From Vibrio sp. 05-20-BW147 (lineage in GTDB: Bacteria > Pseudomonadota > Gammaproteobacteria > Enterobacterales > Vibrionaceae), in assembly GCF_013369385.1 (NCBI RefSeq), contig NZ_SZTO01000006.1, forward strand, positions 186,001-250,000: a DNA stretch of 64,000 nucleotides, written 5' to 3'. The position numbers and the translations under genes were made by a program. Shown here piece after piece: positions 36,484-45,316 of the stretch. Under the pieces are notes generated by a model. The model ran no database searches. It saw nothing but the letters and a program-made list of their open reading frames with translations, and was not told the DNA's origin. The number at the start of each line of letters is the position of its first letter. The stretch's first letter is position 1.

Positions 36484-36518
36484 ACGCGGTGACGGGTAGA
36501 TGCCTGTCACCGCGTGAA
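36484..36518. terminator. Terminator between anmK and the antiporter gene
   Basis: A long stem, ACGCGGTGACGGG (36484-36496) with CCTGTCACCGCGT (36503-36515), has a 6-base loop and lies between convergent genes. The T-run is short. Confidence 0.6.
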
Positions 36519-36521
36519 ATT

Positions 36522-38318
36522 TTAGGCTTCTTGCACCTTGATCAAAGAGACTATCGTCTCTCCTTCTTTTGGCGAGAAGTTCGCACTGTTGTGGCAAATT
36601 TGCACACGCCCATTGGTATCCACCACAAACAGCGGCAATACGTAATTATTCGCGTGCGTCTCACGATAGTCTGCGTACGTGTAGTTTTCACTGATCTTGG
36701 TGTGACGCACTTCCGCCCCTTGATTGATCAGGCTGGCTAACTTTTTATAACTGATCGCCTCATCTAAGAATGGCAGCCCTTTGTAGCCATCGGACACCGA
36801 ATGTTTGTCACCCGAGCCATTGCCATTGGACTTATCGTACAAACAGAAAATCCGCTTATCACTGAAGTCGTTGAGAAAGTGCATACACGCCATAATGTTG
36901 AAGTAGCGATCAGGACTCAGCGCCACCACATGCCCGATGCCAATTAAGTTGAGGTACTCATCAGCATGGCTCGATACCGGATTCCCAAAGTAGTGCTCTA
37001 AGCCTGCCATGCGTGCTTGACGAATGTAATCCCAGTTCGAATCCGTTAACACCACGCGGCAATCGTACTTGTTGATTGCCTGCGCTAATGTACGCGCGAC
37101 ATCGTTCGCTCCGATGATCAAAAAACCTTTTGGAGCGGGTTCTGACACCCCTAGTGCCACCGCCATTGGCCGAGCGGTTGCACTTTGCAGCACTACAGTG
37201 CCAATAATCACCATAAAGGTAAGTGGCACTAACAACGCAGCCTCAGACATGCCGAGTGACTCTAACTTGATCGCAAACAACGATGAAATGGACGCGGCGA
37301 CAATGCCACGTGGCGCAACCCAAGCCAGAAAGGCCTTTTCTTTACCATTAAGCGAGCTGCGCAGCGTCGCAAGATAGATAGATACCGGGCGAGAGACAAA
37401 CTGAATAAACGCGAATAAGACCAAGGCGCTGATGCCGAGTGTGTAAAAGTCTTCCGGCTGGATACGCGCCGCCAACAAAATGAACAAGCCAGTAATGAAG
37501 AGAATGGTGAGATGCTCTTTAAAGTGAAGAATATGCTTGATATCCACCCCTTTGGAGTTGGCTAACCACATCCCCATCACTGTGACCGTTAATAGACCCG
37601 ATTCATGCTCCAGATGATTCGAGAGCGCAAACACGCCCAGCACTAAGCTTAAAACGGCAAACGGTTGTAGGTATTCAGGCAGCCAGCCACGGCGCAGTAC
37701 CACCGCGAGAAACTGACCAAACAGAACGCCTAATCCAAGGCCAATGGCCAGAATCCACGCCAATACCACCAAACTGTGCGTTTCACTGCTGGAGACAATA
37801 AACTCATACACCATCACCACAAACAGTGCGCCGAGCGGATCGATCAAAATCCCCTCCCAACGCAAAATATTGGAGAGACGCGTTGATGGCCTAACGGTGC
37901 GCAACAGCGGCACAATCACCGTTGGTCCGGTGACCACGGTCAAGCTACCAAACAACAACGCAAGCGGCCAATCAAACCCCAGCAGATAGTGAGTTGCGGT
38001 ACTGGTTAATCCCCATGAAACCACCGCACCGAGCGTCACTATGCTCCAAACGGTGTTACTGACACCGCGTATTTCGCGAAAGTTCAGCGTTAAGCTGCCT
38101 TCAAACAGAATCACAGCGACCGCTAATGACACCATAGGAAAAAGCAATTCGCCCAAAAGCAGCTCTGGCTGAAGCCAGCCACTCACCGGCCCAACCAATA
38201 AGCCCGCCACCAATAAAAATAGAATTGCAGGCAGTTTTAACCGCCAAGCAAACCACTGACAGGCAAGCCCTATTATCCCTATACCAGCAAGCCATAATGC
38301 GGTTGTTTCGGTTTGCAT
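36522..38318 (-). CDS. CPA1-family cation/proton antiporter with TrkA-like domain
   Basis: A 598-residue inner-membrane protein. The first 390 residues form about 12 membrane helices of the sodium/proton exchanger fold, with FEGSLTLNFREI near 73 and EGILIDPLGAL near 155, the latter carrying the conserved Asp. A Rossmann-type TrkA-N domain follows (FLIIGANDVARTLAQAI near 400, VVLTDSNWD), then a cytosolic tail. Such proteins exchange sodium or potassium for protons under alkaline or salt stress. Ion choice cannot be read here. A DUF2799 lipoprotein gene lies 26 bases upstream on the same strand. Confidence 0.92.
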   Translation of the reverse strand: MQTETTALWLAGIGIIGLACQWFAWRLKLPAILFLLVAGLLVGPVSGWLQPELLLGELLFPMVSLAVAVILFEGSLTLNFREIRGVSNTVWSIVTLGAVVSWGLTSTATHYLLGFDWPLALLFGSLTVVTGPTVIVPLLRTVRPSTRLSNILRWEGILIDPLGALFVVMVYEFIVSSSETHSLVVLAWILAIGLGLGVLFGQFLAVVLRRGWLPEYLQPFAVLSLVLGVFALSNHLEHESGLLTVTVMGMWLANSKGVDIKHILHFKEHLTILFITGLFILLAARIQPEDFYTLGISALVLFAFIQFVSRPVSIYLATLRSSLNGKEKAFLAWVAPRGIVAASISSLFAIKLESLGMSEAALLVPLTFMVIIGTVVLQSATARPMAVALGVSEPAPKGFLIIGANDVARTLAQAINKYDCRVVLTDSNWDYIRQARMAGLEHYFGNPVSSHADEYLNLIGIGHVVALSPDRYFNIMACMHFLNDFSDKRIFCLYDKSNGNGSGDKHSVSDGYKGLPFLDEAISYKKLASLINQGAEVRHTKISENYTYADYRETHANNYVLPLFVVDTNGRVQICHNSANFSPKEGETIVSLIKVQEA

Positions 38319-38344
38319 ATCCGTTGCCTCATCCGTTGGGTTAA

Positions 38345-38686
38345 TTAGTTTTGGTATTCATTCCAACCACGCTGCCATTCCATGCGGAATTTTTGTGCTT
38401 GCTCTGTCCCTTCACAAACGCCTTCATAGTATTGACCAGAGAGTCCCATCTGATAGGCAAAATCGGGGTTACAATATTCCGCTACCCCTTCAAGGTAACC
38501 TTGTTCATAGTCACTTTTGTTCACTTCACCTAACTCCGCCAACGCTTTATAGCTACGCTGAGTGTGTCCTGCGATACCATCTTGATAACCAATTTGCTGC
38601 CAATCGCCTTGCTGAGCGAGTTGCTCTGTTGAAGCGACGCAACCCGCCAGCAGAAACACGGCCAATCCTAGCGCACTTGTTTTCAT
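38345..38686 (-). CDS. DUF2799 lipoprotein
   Basis: A 113-residue small lipoprotein. The signal peptide MKTSALGLAVFLLAGC ends in a clear lipobox with Cys16. The mature part has the DUF2799 pattern of repeated W-Q-x-I-GYQDGIAG, YEQGYLEG, YQMGLSGQYYEGVC segments, a set of GYxxG-type turns. Function is unknown. It precedes the antiporter gene by 26 bases and may be cotranscribed. The upstream gap leads to the repeat array of the divergent cstA gene. Confidence 0.88.
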   Translation of the reverse strand: MKTSALGLAVFLLAGCVASTEQLAQQGDWQQIGYQDGIAGHTQRSYKALAELGEVNKSDYEQGYLEGVAEYCNPDFAYQMGLSGQYYEGVCEGTEQAQKFRMEWQRGWNEYQN

Positions 38687-38775
38687 TCCATTTCCTTAAC
38701 TGATTGTTTGTGCAAATACATTATCATTAAAAACAGCGAATATGCCGCTCGTGCACAAAAAATAGTTTTGTTCCG

Positions 38776-38843
38776 ACCATTGAGCAAACGTTAAAACCAC
38801 TTAATTGGCCCATCGACCACTCAACTCGATATTCGACCACTGA
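38776..38843 (+). repeat. Four 20-bp-spaced direct repeats, probable LytTR regulator sites
   Basis: Four 8-mers begin exactly 20 bases apart: ACCATTGA (38776), ACCACTTA (38796), ACCACTCA (38816) and ACCACTGA (38836). Three of the four are preceded by CG. They resemble the ACCRCTYA half-sites of E. coli BtsR upstream of its pyruvate transporter gene. The array ends 13 bases before a possible minus-35, and cstA starts 80 bases later. The LytTR regulator encoded just downstream of cstA is the likely binder. Confidence 0.7.
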
Positions 38844-38923
38844 CTTCATCACCGAATGCATCTCGCCAAACCAAGCTTTACTATCCATCCTGAGCTTAAT
38901 TAATTATCCAAGGACAAATTGCT

Positions 38924-40408
38924 ATGATGTGGTTTCTTACCTGTGTCGCAGCCCTGATTGGCGGATACTTCATCTACGGTGCTTTCGTTGAGAAAGTATT
39001 TGGTATCAATGAAAATCGCCGTACCCCTGCCCATACAAAAACCGACGGCGTTGACTATGTGCCAATGTCGACCAAAAAAGTCTACTTAGTACAACTACTG
39101 AATATTGCTGGCGTTGGCCCTATCTTTGGTCCAATCATGGGTGCCCTATACGGCCCTGCGGCGATGCTTTGGATTGTTGTCGGCTGTATCTTCGCTGGTG
39201 CAGTACACGATTACTTCTCTGGCATGCTTTCTGTGCGTAACGGTGGTGCTTCTGTACCGACTATCACAGGTCGCTACCTCGGCAATGGCGCAAAACACTT
39301 TATGAACATTTTTGCCATTGTCTTGCTGCTGCTTGTTGGTGTGGTATTCGTTTCCGCGCCGGCTGGCATGATCACCAATCTGATCAATGACCAAACCAGC
39401 TTCTCTGTGAGCATGACTACCATGGTTGTGGTGATTTTTGCTTACTACATCATCGCAACCATCGTACCGGTTGATAAAATCATCGGTCGCTTCTACCCAC
39501 TGTTTGGTGCGTTGCTGATTTTCATGTCTGTTGGTCTGATGACGGCGATTGCATTCTCTTCTGAGCACACCGTGATGGGTGATTTCCAAGTCAGCGACAT
39601 GTTCACTAACTTGAACCCGAATGATATGCCTCTATGGCCTGCTCTGTTCATCACTATTGCTTGTGGTGCGATCTCTGGCTTCCACGCAACGCAATCACCT
39701 TTGATGGCTCGTTGTATGGAAAATGAGAAAAACGGCCGTTTTGTCTTCTACGGTGCAATGATTGGTGAAGGTGTGATCGCATTGATCTGGTGTGCTATCG
39801 CACTCTCGTTCTTCGGCACACTTGAAGGACTCGCAGAAGCGGTGAAAAACGGTGGCCCTGGCAACGTGGTTTACAGCGCATCATTTGGTCTGCTTGGCGT
39901 ATTTGGTGGCGTGATTGCCTTCCTAGGTGTGGTGATTCTGCCTATCACTTCGGGTGACACGGCGTTCCGCTCTAGCCGTTTGATTCTTGCTGAATACTTC
40001 AACATGGAACAGAAAACCCTACGTAACCGCCTGTTGATGGCCGTACCACTGTTCGTACTGGGTGGCATTCTGACTCAAGTCGATTTCGGCATCATCTGGC
40101 GTTACTTCGGTTTTGCCAACCAAACCACCGCTGTCATGATGTTGTGGACCGCATCAGCTTACCTACTGCGTCACAACAAGCTACATTGGATCACCACAGT
40201 GCCCGCTTTCTTCATGACAACGGTTTGTGTGACCTTTATCCTCAACAACAGCGCGCTGGGCTTTGGTTTGCCAATGCAACTCTCCACCATTGCTGGCGTA
40301 CTCTTCGCGGCAGCGGTAACCGGTTACGTGATTAAAACATCAAAAGGCAAAGGCGAAACGGACCTTGCCGATGAGGAAAAACCTCAAGGCGTCACGGAAA
40401 CCGCGTAA
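38924..40408 (+). CDS. cstA: CstA/BtsT-family carbon starvation transporter
   Basis: A 494-residue inner-membrane protein with about 14 predicted helices. Members of the CstA family import pyruvate or peptides when carbon is short. Family motifs are YVPMSTKKVYLVQLLNIAGVG, FGPIMGALYGP and GAVHDYFSGMLSVRNGG in the first 110 residues, and TSGDTAFRSSRLILAE near 350. It is shorter than the 700-residue enterobacterial forms. An AAGGA site precedes a double ATG. The gene is followed by a terminator and then by a LytS/LytTR pair, which suggests pyruvate-type sensing. Confidence 0.94.
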   Translation: MMWFLTCVAALIGGYFIYGAFVEKVFGINENRRTPAHTKTDGVDYVPMSTKKVYLVQLLNIAGVGPIFGPIMGALYGPAAMLWIVVGCIFAGAVHDYFSGMLSVRNGGASVPTITGRYLGNGAKHFMNIFAIVLLLLVGVVFVSAPAGMITNLINDQTSFSVSMTTMVVVIFAYYIIATIVPVDKIIGRFYPLFGALLIFMSVGLMTAIAFSSEHTVMGDFQVSDMFTNLNPNDMPLWPALFITIACGAISGFHATQSPLMARCMENEKNGRFVFYGAMIGEGVIALIWCAIALSFFGTLEGLAEAVKNGGPGNVVYSASFGLLGVFGGVIAFLGVVILPITSGDTAFRSSRLILAEYFNMEQKTLRNRLLMAVPLFVLGGILTQVDFGIIWRYFGFANQTTAVMMLWTASAYLLRHNKLHWITTVPAFFMTTVCVTFILNNSALGFGLPMQLSTIAGVLFAAAVTGYVIKTSKGKGETDLADEEKPQGVTETA

Positions 40409-40434
40409 TCAATCCACCTTTGCTTGCTAAACCC

Positions 40435-40467
40435 AACAGAGCCTGCCAAGTGTAGGCTCTGTTTTTA
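40435..40467 (+). terminator. Terminator after cstA
   Basis: A ten-pair stem, AACAGAGCCT (40435-40444) with AGGCTCTGTT (40454-40463), has a 9-base loop and a run of T. Confidence 0.85.
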
Positions 40468-40576
40468 TCCGCTAAACTCAGGCAGACTAACGCTTTCTCA
40501 CTTTCGGTGTTGTCAAAAATCGTGACTCACAAACGCTGATGCCACCGACAACAAACAGTAGCCACGAAGAGGCAAT

Positions 40577-42259
40577 ATGGAACTGGTGATTTCACTGCTA
40601 CAACAGATGTGTGTCTATCTTGTTTTAGCCTATATGCTCAGCAAGACCCCCATCATCTTACCACTGCTGAACATCTCATCGCGTTTGAGCCACCGTGTTC
40701 TTTGCTACTTATTGTTTTCCGCCTTCTGTATCTTGGGCACCTACTTTGGTTTACACATCAATGACGCCATAGCCAATACTCGTGCAATTGGGGCTGTCAT
40801 GGGCGGCTTGTTTGGCGGGCCGATTGTGGGCTTTGCGGTGGGATTAACCGGCGGCTTACATCGCTACAGCTTAGGGGGGTTTACCGACTTGGCTTGCGCG
40901 ATTTCAACCACGGCTGAAGGCTTGATTGGTGGTTTGCTGCATATCTATCTGATTAAGAGAAACAAAGGCGCACAGCTATTTAATCCCTCTGTGGTGTTTA
41001 GCATCACCTTCGTCGCCGAAATCATGCAAATGATCATTTTGTTGGTGGTCGCTAAGCCCTTTGATCAAGCCTATAACCTCGTCTCCACCATCGCTGCACC
41101 GATGATCATTGCCAATTCGGTCGGTGCCGCGTTGTTTATGAGCATTTTGCAAGACAGAAAAACCATCTTTGAAAAGTACTCCGCCACCTTTTCGCGTCGG
41201 GCATTGACCATTGCGGATCGCTCTGTGGGTATCTTGCACACGGGCTTTAACAGTGCCAACGCAGAAAAAATCGCCCGCATTATTTATGAAGAAACCAATG
41301 TGGGCGCGGTTGCGATCACCGACCAAGATAAGATCCTCGCGTTTGTCGGCATTGGGGATGATCACCACAAGCCTAATACGCCCATTTCGTCGCAAAGCAC
41401 TCTTGATTCGATGAGTCAAAACGCCATCATTTATCTCGATGGTAGCGAGCGTCCATATCAATGCTCTCTCGCTTCCGACTGTAAATTAGGTTCGGCACTG
41501 ATCATTCCACTGCGGGCAGGTAAAGAGGTGGTGGGAACCATTAAGCTGTACGAGCCGAAGCGCAAGTTGTTTTCAACCATTAATATGTCGATGGCCGAAG
41601 GCATTGCCCAACTGCTTTCCAGCCAAATTCTCTATGGCGATTATCAGCAACAACAAACGCTGCTGACGCAATCGGAGATTAAGCTGCTGCATGCTCAAGT
41701 GAATCCGCATTTCTTATTCAACGCGCTAAACACGATTAGCGCGGTGATTCGTCGCGATCCTGACAAAGCACGCGAACTGATTCAAAATTTGTCGCACTTC
41801 TTTCGCAGCAACTTAAAACAGAACATCAACACCGTCACACTGAAAGAAGAGCTGGCGCATGTGAATGCCTACCTCAGCATTGAAAAAGCACGTTTTGCTG
41901 ACCGCCTAGAGATAGAGATTGATATCACACCAGAGCTGTTCGACATCAAACTGCCCAGCTTTACCTTGCAGCCTTTGGTGGAAAACGCCATTAAGCATGG
42001 TATTTCAAATATGCTGGAGGGAGGACGGGTATGCATTTACAGCCAATCTTGTGAGCAAGGTGATGTCATCGTGGTCGAAGATAATGCAGGTAGCTATCAG
42101 CCCCCAGCAGAAAATCATTCAGGACTGGGAATGGAAATAGTCGATAAACGGCTGACGCACCATTTTGGGCGTGACTCAGCACTAAAAATCGAGGCGAAAG
42201 AGCATCAATTTACTAAAATGAGCTTTATCATTCCCCGCAGCCATCACACTGCAATTTAG
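40577..42259 (+). CDS. btsS: LytS/BtsS-family sensor histidine kinase
   Basis: A 560-residue membrane sensor. Six to seven helices of the 5TMR-LYT type (residues 1-190) are followed by a GAF-like domain (about 220-350) and the LytS-type kinase. The phosphoacceptor His378 lies in HAQVNPHFLFNAL, and the ATPase domain shows VENAIKHGISNM and GSYQPPAENHSGLGMEIV. The best match is BtsS (YehU), which senses extracellular pyruvate. The name is transferred by similarity and by the adjacent CstA carrier. The regulator gene follows 19 bases later. Confidence 0.88.
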   Translation: MELVISLLQQMCVYLVLAYMLSKTPIILPLLNISSRLSHRVLCYLLFSAFCILGTYFGLHINDAIANTRAIGAVMGGLFGGPIVGFAVGLTGGLHRYSLGGFTDLACAISTTAEGLIGGLLHIYLIKRNKGAQLFNPSVVFSITFVAEIMQMIILLVVAKPFDQAYNLVSTIAAPMIIANSVGAALFMSILQDRKTIFEKYSATFSRRALTIADRSVGILHTGFNSANAEKIARIIYEETNVGAVAITDQDKILAFVGIGDDHHKPNTPISSQSTLDSMSQNAIIYLDGSERPYQCSLASDCKLGSALIIPLRAGKEVVGTIKLYEPKRKLFSTINMSMAEGIAQLLSSQILYGDYQQQQTLLTQSEIKLLHAQVNPHFLFNALNTISAVIRRDPDKARELIQNLSHFFRSNLKQNINTVTLKEELAHVNAYLSIEKARFADRLEIEIDITPELFDIKLPSFTLQPLVENAIKHGISNMLEGGRVCIYSQSCEQGDVIVVEDNAGSYQPPAENHSGLGMEIVDKRLTHHFGRDSALKIEAKEHQFTKMSFIIPRSHHTAI

Positions 42260-42278
42260 CCAACAAGGTAGTAAACGG

Positions 42279-43007
42279 ATGTTGACCGCACTGGTAATCG
42301 ACGATGAACCTTTTGCTCGCGAAGAGCTTACAGACCTGCTTAGCGAAACAGGTGACATTGATGTGATTGGCGACGCCGCCAACGCGATTGTCGGCTTAAA
42401 GAAAATTAATGAGTTAAAACCGGATGTGGTGTTTCTCGATATTCAGATGCCGCAAGTCACGGGCATTGAACTGCTGGGCATGATGGATCCAGACACCATG
42501 CCTTACGTGGTGTTTGTCACCGCCTACGATCAATACGCCATCCAAGCCTTTGAAGATAATGCGTTTGATTACCTACTCAAGCCCGTTGATCCGGAACGCT
42601 TACGTAAAACGGTTAAACGTCTAAGTAAAGCCGCCAGTCATTCCGCCTTGAGCCAGCACATCGCCAGTTTAGCCCCTGAGACCCTCGATCAAATTCCCTG
42701 CATTGGCCACAACCGCATTGTGATTATGGCGACAGAGAGCGTCGAATGCGCCTACAGCGACATCAGTGGTGTGCATGTGCGCTCAGCCAGCCAAACCGCC
42801 AGTACTCAGCTCACGTTAAAAGTTCTGGAAGAAAAAACCTCATTGGTGCGCTGCCACCGCCAATACCTGATCAGTATTAAAGCCATCAGCGAGATCAAAC
42901 TGCTGGAAAATGGTTTAGCGGAAATCATCACTAAAACTGGATTTGAAGTGCCCGTCAGTCGCCGCTACCTGAAATTGCTCAAAGAGATGCTGGGACTCAG
43001 CCATTAA
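42279..43007 (+). CDS. btsR: LytTR-family response regulator (BtsR-like)
   Basis: A 242-residue regulator with a receiver domain (residues 3-120) and a LytTR DNA-binding domain (about 140-238). Acidic residues DDE (8-10), phosphoacceptor Asp54 in VFLDIQMPQVTG and the conserved Lys in DYLLKPV are present. LytTR domains bind pairs of direct repeats about two helical turns apart, which suits the four repeats upstream of cstA. It forms a two-gene operon with the kinase and ends in a hairpin terminator. Confidence 0.9.
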   Translation: MLTALVIDDEPFAREELTDLLSETGDIDVIGDAANAIVGLKKINELKPDVVFLDIQMPQVTGIELLGMMDPDTMPYVVFVTAYDQYAIQAFEDNAFDYLLKPVDPERLRKTVKRLSKAASHSALSQHIASLAPETLDQIPCIGHNRIVIMATESVECAYSDISGVHVRSASQTASTQLTLKVLEEKTSLVRCHRQYLISIKAISEIKLLENGLAEIITKTGFEVPVSRRYLKLLKEMLGLSH

Positions 43008-43009
43008 AA

Positions 43010-43034
43010 ATGGCGATACTGAGATCGCCATTAG
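43010..43034 (+). terminator. Hairpin after btsR
   Basis: The stem ATGGCGAT (43010-43017) with ATCGCCAT (43024-43031) and a 6-base loop lies right after the btsR stop. No long T-run is present. Confidence 0.5.
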
Positions 43035-43075
43035 TAGGGTCTATTGACCTTAGGTATTCAAATCAGGGTGACTCG

Positions 43076-44038
43076 TTAGTCAATCTGCTTAATTTGCAGC
43101 TCTTTAGGCACTTCAAAGAACATGTTCTCTTCACGGCCTAGCACTTCTTCAACCGATTGAGCACCCAACTCTTTAATGCGAGTTAGGATTTGATTGACCA
43201 GTTCTTCTGGTGCAGAGGCCCCTGCCGTTACGCCCACTTTGACTTTGCCATCAAACCATTGTGGCTCAATGTCTTGCGGACAATCTGTTAAGTAAGCAGG
43301 TGTGCCTAATTTTTCCGCCAACTCTTTTAGACGGGTCGAGTTTGAGGAGTTCTTTGACCCCACCACCACCACCACATCAACATCTTTCGCCAATTCACGC
43401 ACCGCATCTTGGCGGTTTTGTGTCGCATAGCAGATATCGTCTTTGCGTGGACCTTGAATTTCTGGGAAAACACGACGCAGTTCATCAATCACATCCGCGG
43501 TTTCATCCACCGATAAGGTCGTTTGGCTCACGTAGTGCAAGTTGCTCGGATCTTTAACAATGGCTTTCAAGCCAAGTACATCTTCCGGTTTTTCTACAAG
43601 GTACATGCCACCCTGCAAGCTGGCATATTGACCCATGGTGCCTTCTACCTCTGGGTGACCCGCATGACCGATCAGCACCACTTCCATATGCTTACGGCTG
43701 GCTCTCGCCACTTCCATATGTACTTTTGTCACCAGTGGGCATGTCGCATCAAACACAGTTAGCGCACGCTCTTTGGCTTCCTGACGCACCGCTTGAGACA
43801 CACCATGAGCAGAGAAAATAACAATATTGTCGTCTGGCACTTCATGCAGCTCTTCGACAAAGATCGCGCCGCGCTGCTTTAAGCCTTCCACCACAAAACG
43901 GTTGTGCACCACTTCATGGCGTACGTAGATAGGCGGTTGATAGAGTTCCAGTGCACGCTCAACAATACTGATGGCACGGTCGACACCCGCACAGAATCCA
44001 CGTGGGTTCGCTAACAAGATTTTCATTTCATTGCTCAT
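43076..44038 (-). CDS. ispH: 4-hydroxy-3-methylbut-2-enyl diphosphate reductase IspH
   Basis: Last enzyme of the MEP isoprenoid pathway, an iron-sulfur protein making IPP and DMAPP. The three cluster cysteines are in GFCAGVDRA (residue 16), [11 protein letters not shown] (about 100) and [10 protein letters not shown] (about 201). The catalytic [10 protein letters not shown] segment near 170 is intact. The length of 320 residues is typical. It lies 20 bases downstream of fkpB, the usual order after lspA, and ends the ileS-lspA-fkpB-ispH run. Confidence 0.97.
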   Translation of the reverse strand: MSNEMKILLANPRGFCAGVDRAISIVERALELYQPPIYVRHEVVHNRFVVEGLKQRGAIFVEELHEVPDDNIVIFSAHGVSQAVRQEAKERALTVFDATCPLVTKVHMEVARASRKHMEVVLIGHAGHPEVEGTMGQYASLQGGMYLVEKPEDVLGLKAIVKDPSNLHYVSQTTLSVDETADVIDELRRVFPEIQGPRKDDICYATQNRQDAVRELAKDVDVVVVVGSKNSSNSTRLKELAEKLGTPAYLTDCPQDIEPQWFDGKVKVGVTAGASAPEELVNQILTRIKELGAQSVEEVLGREENMFFEVPKELQIKQID

Positions 44039-44058
44039 GGTAGTTTTCTTTTCGCTGG

Positions 44059-44490
44059 CTATTCTACTGACAAAATTTCAACTTCAAAAGTCACATCTTG
44101 GCCTGCAAGTGGATGATTGAAATCCACCGTCACTGAATCACCGGCTATTTCAGTAATAATGCCAGGGATCTCCATGCCATCCGGCCCACTGAACGCCATG
44201 ATGGTGCCGACTTCCACTTGCGCTTCGCCAACAAATTTTGTGCGGTCCATATGGTGAATATGGTCTGGGTTAGGCATGCCAAAAGCGTCCGCCGCTTTTA
44301 GCTCAATCGCTTTGTTTTCCCCAACGGTGAGGCCGAGCAAACACTGCTCAAAATTCTCACTTAAACTGCCATCACCCATAACAAACTTCGCGGGTTTGCC
44401 CATATTGTGCGTGCTGTCTGCGACAGAACCGTCATTCATTTTGATCGTAAAATGCAGTGTGACTGCGGAATTATTATTGATTGTACTCAC
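44059..44490 (-). CDS. fkpB: FKBP-type peptidyl-prolyl isomerase FkpB (SlpA)
   Basis: A 143-residue SlyD-like prolyl isomerase with an FKBP domain and an inserted IF chaperone flap. Features are [18 protein letters not shown] at the start, the flap around [15 protein letters not shown], and [19 protein letters not shown] at the end. The His-rich metal tail of SlyD is absent. It acts in the cytosol as a folding helper. The 241-base gap to lspA upstream holds an ERIC-like element and a terminator, so fkpB may need its own promoter. Confidence 0.95.
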   Translation of the reverse strand: MSTINNNSAVTLHFTIKMNDGSVADSTHNMGKPAKFVMGDGSLSENFEQCLLGLTVGENKAIELKAADAFGMPNPDHIHHMDRTKFVGEAQVEVGTIMAFSGPDGMEIPGIITEIAGDSVTVDFNHPLAGQDVTFEVEILSVE

Positions 44491-44528
44491 GTTACTGCTT
44501 CCTTGAGGTCATTATTGTTTTTCTTGGT

Positions 44529-44672
44529 GTATACCCTAAATAGTGGGAGTTGCGGCTAGGCGACAAGATAATTCATCCCTATGAGCATAATGCGCTATGT
44601 GATTAGGGCGGCCGGCGTACCGGGAAATTATCGCAGTCAACAACGCTGCTGCTTCAAATATGACGGGTATAC
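44529..44672. repeat. ERIC/IRU-like palindromic repeat element
   Basis: A 144-base element begins GTATACCC (44529-44536) and ends GGGTATAC (44665-44672). Internal blocks such as GGGAGTTGCGGCTAGGCGACAA and ATGACGGGTATAC resemble the ERIC (intergenic repeat unit) consensus. The core has the usual near-palindrome (ATGAGCATAAT / GCGCTATGTGAT). It is longer than the standard 127 bases, the extra part being around 44610-44630. It is non-coding and lies between lspA and fkpB. Such elements may alter transcript stability. Confidence 0.75.
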
Positions 44673-44706
44673 TAAAAAGCGTCGCCAGAATCAACCGACG
44701 ACGCTT
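44673..44706 (-). terminator. Terminator after lspA
   Basis: The stem AAGCGTCG (44677-44684) with CGACGCTT (44699-44706) and a 14-base loop is followed on the minus strand by a TTTT run. It lies 26 bases past the lspA stop and borders the ERIC-like element. Confidence 0.65.
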
Positions 44707-44731
44707 AGGGTTATTCGCGATCTCGCAAAGA

Positions 44732-45238
44732 TTACTTCTCTTCTTCCTTTTTCCGGAAGCCGTCGAGAATGATCATCGCCGCACCAAGACAAATTGCCGT
44801 GTCGGCTAAGTTGAACGCAGGCCAATGGTAAGTACCCCAATAAAAGTCGAGGTAATCCACCACAAAGCCATGCACCATGCGATCAAACACGTTGCCAATC
44901 GCACCACCAATGATCATGGCATAAGCGACATTATTCCATTTTTCTGCCGCTGGTAGCTTGCTCATCCAGTAGGTCAATAGACCCGTGACCACAAAGGCAA
45001 TACCGGTGAATAACCAGCGCTGCCAACCGGCTTGATCGCTCAAAAAGCTAAACGCCGCGCCATAGTTATGCACATAGAGCAGATTAAAGAAAGGCAAAAC
45101 CTCAATGCGATTTGCCCAGCCATACCCCATGTTTTCCATCACAATGAATTTAATACCGATATCGGCTAAAAACACCACCAGTGCCAGCCACAACCAACGT
45201 ACACCCGTTTGTTTGAATATCTGCGCTTTACCGCTCAT
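44732..45238 (-). CDS. lspA: Lipoprotein signal peptidase LspA
   Basis: Inner-membrane aspartyl protease that removes signal peptides from diacylated prolipoproteins. Its substrates include BamD and the lipoproteins in this window. The 168-residue protein has four membrane helices. Conserved blocks are [11 protein letters not shown] (about residue 56), [22 protein letters not shown] (about 112-133, first catalytic Asp) and [11 protein letters not shown] (about 143-153, second Asp). It lies 78 bases after ileS, as in E. coli, with a hairpin between the two. Confidence 0.97.
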
Positions 45239-45248
45239 CTTTCTTCCT

Positions 45249-45274
45249 AAAAATAACCCCAGTCGATACTGGGG
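45249..45274 (-). terminator. Hairpin terminator between ileS and lspA
   Basis: On the minus strand CCCCAGT (45274-45268, complement) pairs with ACTGGGG around an ATCG loop, followed by TTATTTTT. It could lower readthrough from ileS into lspA. Confidence 0.6.
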
Positions 45275-45316
45275 CTATAAAATTTAAAAAAAGTTCAATC
45301 GTATTGAAGGGACCGA

